A DNA stretch of 64,000 bases, taken from assembly GCA_036342255.1 (NCBI GenBank), contig JAZAUS010000003.1:113839-177838 (forward strand), in the 5' to 3' direction. This stretch comes from RUG11198 sp036342255. GTDB taxonomy: Bacteria; Bacillota_I; Bacilli_A; RF39; UBA660. Within the stretch, counting starts at the first letter, position 1. Each line of letters starts with the position of its first letter. Below are positions 54,384 through 62,300 of the stretch, one piece after another. The notes beneath the pieces were generated by a model. The model had not been told where the DNA came from and made no database searches. It saw only the letters and a list, made by a program, of their open reading frames with translations. Made by a program: the position numbers and the translations under genes.

Positions 54384-55092
54384 TATTCCCCCTTGCTGCT
54401 ACTATCCTAGATAAAATAATCCCACATGATACAGAAGCATTTAAACTATTTATCTTACCACTCATAGGAATACTAGCCATATAATCACAATTCTTTCTAA
54501 TAACATTAGATATACCTTTACCCTCATTACCAATTATTAAACAAAGAGGCATATCATATGCTAATTTAGTATAATCTTCACCTTCCATATCCGTACCAAT
54601 TATCCAAAAACCATTATCTTTAAGCTTCTTTATAGCAACTCCCAAATTAGCCACTCTAATAATTTTCATATAACTAATACTACCAACAGAAGTCTTTATA
54701 ACAGTACCATTAACCTTTACAGACCTATCACTAGGTATAATAATACCATCTACACCTAAAGCTTCACAAGTCCTAATAATAGCACCAAAATTATGAGGAT
54801 CCTCCAAATGATCTAACATTACCAATAAAGGATTATTTTTATCCCTTATATTATCTAATACTTCTTCTAATGTATATATCTTAATATCATCAACTTCCAT
54901 AACAATACCCTGATGTAATCCGTCTACTTTCTTATCCAAAACTATCTTATCAACATAATTAATCTTAATACCTTTATTCTTTATATCACTAATAATAGCC
55001 ATATCATTAAAATTCTTACTCAAATATACCCTACTTATATTATCACTAGTATTTAACTTCTCACGACAAACATTCTTACCATATATATACAT
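54373..55092 (-). CDS. rlmB: 23S rRNA (guanosine-2'-O-)-methyltransferase RlmB (TrmH/SpoU family)
   Basis: SPOUT methyltransferase. N-terminal L30e-like substrate domain (about 1-75). SPOUT motifs: LDHLEDPHNFGAIIRTCEALG near residue 94 (shown in two parts: LEDPHNFG, AIIRTCEALG), LIIGNEGKGIS near 193, and LNASVSCGIILSRI near 221. 239 residues. The start ATG overlaps the mrnC stop by one base. It is the second gene of the mrnC operon. The precise target nucleotide (Gm2251 in E. coli) is inferred from family. Confidence 0.93.
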   Translation of the reverse strand: MYIYGKNVCREKLNTSDNISRVYLSKNFNDMAIISDIKNKGIKINYVDKIVLDKKVDGLHQGIVMEVDDIKIYTLEEVLDNIRDKNNPLLVMLDHLEDPHNFGAIIRTCEALGVDGIIIPSDRSVKVNGTVIKTSVGSISYMKIIRVANLGVAIKKLKDNGFWIIGTDMEGEDYTKLAYDMPLCLIIGNEGKGISNVIRKNCDYMASIPMSGKINSLNASVSCGIILSRIVAARGNNGL

Positions 55093-55466
55093 TATATCAC
55101 CTCAATATAACTAAATATTTCCTTAATCCTATCATATTTCTTATCCAAATATAAATAACCAATCAAAGTCTCAAACCCAGTAGCCATCTTATAAGTTAAT
55201 ATATCTGTATTCTTAGGATGATTACTTCTCTTATTATTTCTTCCCCTCTTAACTATATCCAATTCTTTATCATTTAAAAGATTATTATCCATTAACTTAA
55301 TTAAAATATCTTTCTGTCCCTTAGCCGATACATACTTAACAGCCCTATTCTGCAACTCATCAACTTTAACTATCCCTTTATTTATAAGTTCTTCTCTAAT
55401 ATATACTTCATATATAGCATCCCCAATATAAGCCAAAGTAATAACATTAATCATATCTATATTCAT
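55092..55466 (-). CDS. mrnC: Mini-ribonuclease III
   Basis: An RNase III catalytic domain without an RNA-binding domain, which matures 23S rRNA ends. The signature LAYIGDAIYEVYIRE near 12-26 holds the catalytic Asp, and the second acidic motif is FETLIGYLYL near 105. 124 residues, normal. Ribosome site AAGGGGAG. It is the first gene of the operon. Confidence 0.93.
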   Translation of the reverse strand: MNIDMINVITLAYIGDAIYEVYIREELINKGIVKVDELQNRAVKYVSAKGQKDILIKLMDNNLLNDKELDIVKRGRNNKRSNHPKNTDILTYKMATGFETLIGYLYLDKKYDRIKEIFSYIEVI

Positions 55467-55492
55467 TATATCTCCCCTTAAAAAACATATCC

Positions 55493-55521
55493 ATTATATC
55501 ATCATATAAAAGACAAATCAA
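55493..55521 (-). promoter_or_regulatory. Promoter of the mrnC-rlmB-sigH operon
   Basis: On the minus strand: TTGATT (55521-55516), 17-base spacer, TATAAT (55498-55493). A 12-base perfect inverted repeat (AAACAATTGTTT, 55529-55540) lies just upstream of the -35 box. Confidence 0.65.
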
Positions 55522-55550
55522 GATATACAAACAATTGTTTATATCATAAT

Positions 55551-55583
55551 AAAAAAAAAGACTATTAATCATATTAATAGTCC
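55551..55583 (-). terminator. Terminator of the surface protein/thioredoxin-like operon
   Basis: GACTATTAAT (55560-55569) pairs with ATTAATAGTC (55573-55582), then a run of nine T on the minus strand. Confidence 0.85.
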
Positions 55584-55591
55584 AATAATTA

Positions 55592-56380
55592 TTATTTAAT
55601 ATACTTATTCTTAACTAAAAACATCTTAATCTCATCAGAACTAGTCGCATAAGTAAAATCAACTATTTTTTTATCTTTAACTACTATTAAAATTGGAATT
55701 CTAAAATCTTCACCCACTTGTTCTATTAAAATATTTGAAATAGGTAAAGACCCAGCTAAACCAAATACACAACTACTATATTTAAAATTATATTGTTTAG
55801 ATAAATTATAAAGATTATTTATAATTTTCTCTGAAACAACATCATTATAATTAAGAAAAATTAAGCTCTTATCCTTACTTTCAAACAATCTAATAAAATC
55901 ATCATAATTAATAGCATAATCATCATTATAATCAATTAATTTGTATTCTTTTAAATTTTTCTTTAAATCGCTAAAAATTAAAGCAGTAGTAGTATACTTT
56001 ATTTCACCATTCTCTATAACAAATAAAGTAGGATAATTAATAATACTTTCATCAATATTATATTCTTTTATAAATGTATTATAATCATCTTTTGTTTTAT
56101 CTCTTTCAATAACTTTATAATCTAAATTATATACATCTTCCATAATTTTCAAATTATCTTTTGTTACCATACATTGTTCTAAACAATTATCTTTTGTTTC
56201 ATTTATTACTATTATTAAATTCTTTTTATCTTTTCTTATATCTTTTATATATTTATTATTATATAAGTCTTTGGATAAATTTTTGTTATTACTAGGTTTC
56301 TTATTTAATAAGAAACCTAGTAATATACAAATTATTAGAATAGTTATAAATGATATAATTAATACTTTATTTTTTTTCAT
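55592..56380 (-). CDS. Membrane-anchored protein with two thioredoxin-like domains
   Basis: N-terminal anchor (about residues 5-25). Domain 1 (about 50-150): KNLIIVINETKDNCLEQCM with a C-x3-C motif where the active site of thioredoxin would be, then YPTLFVIENGEI with the cis-Pro. Domain 2 (about 155-262): LIFLNYNDVV and IPILIVVKDKKIV, without Cys pair. The fold assignment rests on the cis-Pro strands. The whole protein should be extracytoplasmic. It is encoded 14 bases after the giant surface protein, so it may help fold that protein. The ATG at 56380 has GAAGGTGG; the longer frame adds three residues. Confidence 0.72.
   Translation of the reverse strand: MKKNKVLIISFITILIICILLGFLLNKKPSNNKNLSKDLYNNKYIKDIRKDKKNLIIVINETKDNCLEQCMVTKDNLKIMEDVYNLDYKVIERDKTKDDYNTFIKEYNIDESIINYPTLFVIENGEIKYTTTALIFSDLKKNLKEYKLIDYNDDYAINYDDFIRLFESKDKSLIFLNYNDVVSEKIINNLYNLSKQYNFKYSSCVFGLAGSLPISNILIEQVGEDFRIPILIVVKDKKIVDFTYATSSDEIKMFLVKNKYIK
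56289..56323. repeat. Perfect inverted repeat of 17 bp per arm inside a coding region
   Basis: The arms 56289-56305 and 56307-56323 are exact reverse complements around a single base, with core TACTAGGTTTCTTATT. It lies in the first 90 bases of the thioredoxin-like gene, just downstream of the surface-protein stop codon on the transcript. No U-run follows, so it is not a simple terminator. Confidence 0.8.
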
Positions 56381-56394
56381 TATATCCACCTTCT

Positions 56395-59300
56395 TTAATA
56401 CTTAACTGTAATATGTGGTCTATACATAATAGGATAACTTTTAGCAGATGTAGTATACTGCTTATAAGTTCCTGTATAACCTGATGTAGAAAAATCATAT
56501 GTGCCATTATTAGTTTCTTGTCTTCCGGCAAAAGCAAAATATCTGTTTGCATTTTTTGTATACGTCGCATTAGTTGAAGTATTAGTATTACTGTACTTAC
56601 AGGTAGATTCATTACAATCAACTAATGATACAACATATGTTTGATTATAACTAATTACTACAAAAAACCAACCAGTTTTTACATAATTAGTAGTATTAAC
56701 ATTACTAGTTGGATTATACTGATAACAATACTTATGCAATCTCCAACCATAAGTATTACTTGTTTGCCCTAAAAAGAAAAAGTCTGTTTCATAAATGCTA
56801 TAATAAGGATTACTATATGTAGCAACAGTATTAACTTGACCATTTGCGATTGAAACTGTAGTAGCTCCAGAGGTAACAGATTGCCCACCAGTACTATTAC
56901 TAGAACTATAAGAATTTACAGTTTTAATTTGAGTACCAGTTAAATATTTTTTTTGATATGCTCCAGCTGTTCCACTATATTGTCCGGTCATATACCCTGT
57001 AACAGCATAAAAGTTACTTCCTAATGAATATACCGGAATATTGGTTTTATATGCGTAGCCCGGATTTGTGTACCAATATGCGGTTCCATTACCAACCGCT
57101 GGCAAACTACTTATATAACTATTAGAAGTAGCAGAATTAATATTAGTTACATAGCCATCATTATATTCGTCTTCAATAGTACGAGAACCATTTGAAAAAG
57201 ATTTAATATAGCTATAGACATTTCCTGTAGTAGTTCCTGAACTTCCGTCATATGCATTACCTGCAGAATTTCCTACTAATCCATTATAAACAAGTTCACA
57301 TGTTCTATTAGTTGTATCATTATTTACCACTCGCCAAGAACGATTAGTTGCATTAGGACCAACATAATTAATATCAGTTCCAGCAGTAGCACAAGTAAAA
57401 TCTCTTGTCCAAGTTGCTGTAAGCGTTACTGTACCTCCACTTGCTGATGTTAGGTTTTTAAAATATTGATTAGTGGTTGCGGCTCCTTGCCATATTGTAA
57501 ATACATTAGATGTGGAAGTACCTGTTGCAGCGGTTGTATAAGTATTATTTAAACCTGTAGCTGTCCACCCAGCAAATATATAACCTGATTTTGTTGGATT
57601 ATCTATCTGTATAACACTACCATATGTTGCGCTTGTTGGATGATTAGTTCCAAAAGATCCATTGTCTAAATCATAAGAAATATTATATGTTATTGGATTC
57701 CATTTTGCATATAAAACATGATCAGATTCATTAGTTACTGTTGTTGAAGATGATACTTGGCTAGTTAAGCCCGTATTACTGTACCATCCACCAAAGCTGT
57801 ATCCTGCCCTAACTGGTGTTGGTAATGTTCCATAAGTACTTCCATAAGTTACTGTTTTTCCTGAATCAGTTTGTATATCTGAATCGCCTCTTGCGGATGA
57901 ATTACCTATTATAAATGAAAAATTATAAATATATCCTTTAAAATATTCTTTCTCACATGCAGCACCAACTGGATTACAACCAGCTGCTACTACAGTACTA
58001 CTATCTGAAGGAAGAACAGATCCAGAATATGAAACTGAATTATTTAGACTTCCATTAACATATATTTTAATTGTTGATCCATCAAATGTTCCAGCTACAT
58101 GATATCTTTTGTTTGCACTTATTGCTGAAGTTGTAAATACAGTATGACTAGTTGATCCATTCATAATATTAAATCCAACTTTACCATCTGACGCAATCAA
58201 TAATCCAAAACCTCCATTATTCATATTTGAAAGCAAATATTGTGGTGATGAAGGTACTGTAGTAACCATAAACTCTACTTCGGCAGTCATTGAAGGATAT
58301 GTAGTTGTAAGTCTAGTTTCTGTTAATGCTCCAGCGTTAGTACCATTAAAATAAATGTTGTCAGTACCCCATGTGGTATTAGATACAGTTGCACGAGTCA
58401 ATCCTCTAAGAGATTGCCATGAAGTAACAGAATTACTATGTGAATTTACATTATTGTGTAATGCATCCCATTCATAATAGAAATCAGTATTTATGGAACC
58501 TGTACCATTGTAATATACATAAGGAGTCTTAGGTTGTAATATTGCTGTCTCTGTTCCACTAGTTGTTGTTTTGATTACAACATATCCAGAAGGAGTATTA
58601 ATAGTACCATTATAATATATAGCAAATCCTGTACCTGCTGTCGATGTTATTTTTCCATCATAGAAATTAAATGTTGCACTATCAGAATAAAATCTAACAC
58701 CACTAAAATGACTTGTTTGAGCAATGGCATATGTTGAATATGATTCTATTAAAGGTGTTGTTGTTGATGGAGTACCACTATTCTCACCTAGAGTTAAAGT
58801 TCCGGTTGATGATTCTGATATACCAATTCCATTACTATTTCCTCTTACGGTTCCTCCTGTTATAGTTACTGTTCCATTACCTGAAATTCGAATTCCTTCC
58901 ATCATTCCTGTTACAGTACCATTTGACATAGTCGTAGTTCCTGCTCCAGAAAATATTCCTACACATATATTAACAGATTCTAAGCATTCTATTGTTGTAT
59001 TAGCTCCACTTATATTTATTGTTCCAGTTGATTGATTTCTTAGAGCTGCCGCATAACCATAAATAGTTCCCCCTGTTACACCAATAGTCCCAGTTGTAAT
59101 GTTATAAATTCCTGCTACTTTTGTTCCCGTTACTATTCCTCCTGAAACATTTATAGTTCCTGCTACATTATTATAAATTCCATAAGGTCCAGACACAGAT
59201 CCTGATGATACTGTTACTGTTCCACTTGTTCCATTTTTATAAATTCCTGCGTTAGTACCACCAGTTGCTGTTGTTGTAACAGTTCCTCCATTTACTGTTA

Positions 59301-62300
59301 CGGCTCCTGTTGTTGATGATATACCATGAGAGCTTCCGGTTACTGTTCCTTTTGTTACTGTTACAGCTCCGGTAAGAGCATCTATACCAATACCAGAAGT
59401 AGCAGTAACTTGAGCATTTGTTCCATTTACAGTAATCGTTCCTGTGCTTGAATTTCTTATTCCATCAACTCCGGTTATTGTTCCTCCTGTTATGCTAATT
59501 GTTCCTGTTGATGCATTACCTATTCCATAAGTAGCAGTTCCTGTTACTGTTCCTCCACTTACATTAACTTGTGCTGTACTAGCGTTATATATTCCTATGC
59601 TGTATCCAGTGACAGATCCTGATGACACTGTTACAGTACCCGTTGCTCCACTTTTATAAATACCAGAAGTTGTAGCACCATTTCCTGTAGTTGTAACAGT
59701 TCCTCCATTTACTGTTACAGCTCCTGTTGTTGATGAAATACCATTTGTTTTTCCGGTTACTGTTCCTTTTGTTACTGTTACTGCTCCTGCCCCAGAATTT
59801 ATACCAATATCAGAAGTAGCCATAACTTGAGCACTTGTTCCGTTAACAGTAATTGTTCCAGATGATAAATTATTTATACCAACATTTCCAGATATCGTTC
59901 CACCAGTTACATTAACGGAACCTGTTGTAGCATTTCCAATTCCATGAGATCCACCAGTTATAGAACCACCACTTATATTTATAGTACCTGTAGATACATT
60001 ATATACTCCTTCAGCAACACCTGATATAGTTCCTCCACTTATATTTATAGTGCCTGTTGATTCATTTCTTAATGCATGAACTGTATAGGTACTAGAAATA
60101 GTACCACCAGTTACACTTAATGTTCCCGTTCCACTATTATATAAAGGACAAGAAAGAGAAGTTAAAGTTCCACCAGATACACCACTAGTAACAGTTAAAC
60201 TACCCTTATTATCTATATAAACAACATTCATAGTTACTGTTTTACCATTTAAATCCAAAGTTACACCAGTTTTACCTGATGCTAAAGTTGCACCTAAATC
60301 TTCTGTTGTATTAGCTAATACTTTTATAGTTTGACTATTAGCAACTTCATTCATCGCTCTCCACAAATACATATATTTCTTATTAGTAGATGTATTTTGA
60401 TAATTATTAGCAGCTCCTAAAACTGCTGTTTCAGTACCTGAAGCAGTAGTTTTAACTATATCATAATTATCAGGAACATTAATTACATAAGTATCACTTG
60501 GTGTATAAATTGATTTACCAGTTCCACTAGCAGAAGTAACTTTACCATCATAAAAATTATATATTGCACTTGCATTTTGTACGTATACTCCATATGTGTT
60601 GGAAGTTCCAGTTGTTTTGATTAATGGGCTTGTTGTTGATGGTGTTCCACCATCATTTGTTCCCATTGTTAGTGTTCCTGAGGCTGCATATAGATGAACT
60701 CCGTGTGATACGCCTGAGATTGTACCTCCAGTTATAGTTATGGTTCCTGATGATTTATTATATATTCCGTTCATAGTTGTTCCTGTTACGGTTCCTCCGG
60801 TTATAACTATTGGGCCTGCGGCATTATTATATATTCCATAATATCCTGATACTGTTCCTGAGGAAATAGTTACAGTTCCACTGCCTCCATTTTTATATAT
60901 GGCTCCGTTGGTGCCTGATGTTGCAGTTGATTGGACTGTTCCGCCATTTACAGTTACAGTTCCGGTTGTTGAATTAATGCCGTTAGTTGAACCTTTAACC
61001 TCCCCATTAGTAACAGTAACTGACCCAGAAGTACTATATATTCCATAATCATTCGTTCCAGTAACTTTAACACTTGTCCCATTAATTGTTACAGAAGCAC
61101 CTCCAGAATTCCTTATACCATAACCACTAGTTATTGTACCACCAGTGATACTAACATCACCTGTTGAATAATTAGAAATACCATAACAATTTGAAGAAGA
61201 ACAACTAATAGTACCACCAGTAATACTAATATTTTTCGCAGCATTATTTAAAATACCATGATCTCTAACTGTAGTAATAGTTCCACCAGACATTTCAACA
61301 GCAGAAACAGTAGTACTTGTACCACTCATAATGTTAATACCTTGATCATGAGCAGATATAGTACCAGAAGTTATTACAACTTTTGCTCCATCCCCACTGC
61401 TATATATTCCTCTACCTCCATCAGATTCATTAATTATAGAACCACCACTAATATTAACTAATCCATTATTATAAATAACAGGTTTAGCAGATGATACATT
61501 AGTTAAAGTAAGTGTAGTTTTATTATTTAAAGTTATTGATGAATTACTACCATAATTCTTAATTACAACACCTTCAAGATAACTTGTAGTATTACTTCCA
61601 GTATTTCTAATTATTAAAGGATTAGTACTAGAAGTAGCATTTGTAGTAAGAGTACCTGAATTATATATAACACCATTTTGATCATCAGCATTACTTCCCT
61701 GCAATATAGCAGTAGTTGAACTACTATTATAAATATCTAAAGTGCCAAAATTATTAATAAAATATGTACCCATATCAACTGTTTTACCATTCAAATCTAA
61801 TTTAACACCAGTTTTACCAGATGCTAAAGAAGCATTACTTATTTCTACCATATTATTTAATACCTTAATAGTTTGATTAGACGCTACAGCTGATAAAGCC
61901 TCATTTAAATATTCATAATATACATTAGTATTAGTATTCAAATAATACAAAGGTTTACAAACACCATACATAGTAGTATTACCACTAGGTGTATAAGAAG
62001 CACCACTAGAATACATAATAGTTGTACCAGAAGAAGAAGTTGTCCAACCACACTTATAACCAGTCTTAATTATAGTTGGTAATGTTACAGCAGGTTGATT
62101 ATTACATTTTCCATATAATGTAGCTGTAGATTTTCTACTCCAATTACCAGAACTATCTGTATATCCAGAAACATTAGATACTAAAGAAACAGTTGCCGTA
62201 GCAGAACTACCTCCAGTAAGTACTTTTGTAGTTCCATTATTAGTTGAATAATAGCCATCAGCATAATCTGTACTAGTTAAAGTATTCGTGCTACTAACAG

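Noticed and set aside
56395..56500. Sortase (LPxTG) anchor of the surface protein
   Set aside because: The C-terminus ends HITVKY without LPxTG, hydrophobic stretch or basic tail.
58724..59035. Plus-strand ORF of 103 residues inside the surface protein gene
   Set aside because: Its repeated Val-Pro pattern is the antisense reading of Gly-Thr repeats; no ribosome site.
58700..61500. Short repeats that look at first like a CRISPR array
   Set aside because: They are in-frame, degenerate coils of a beta-helix protein with uneven spacing. No constant 25-40 base repeat with unique spacers and no cas genes are present.
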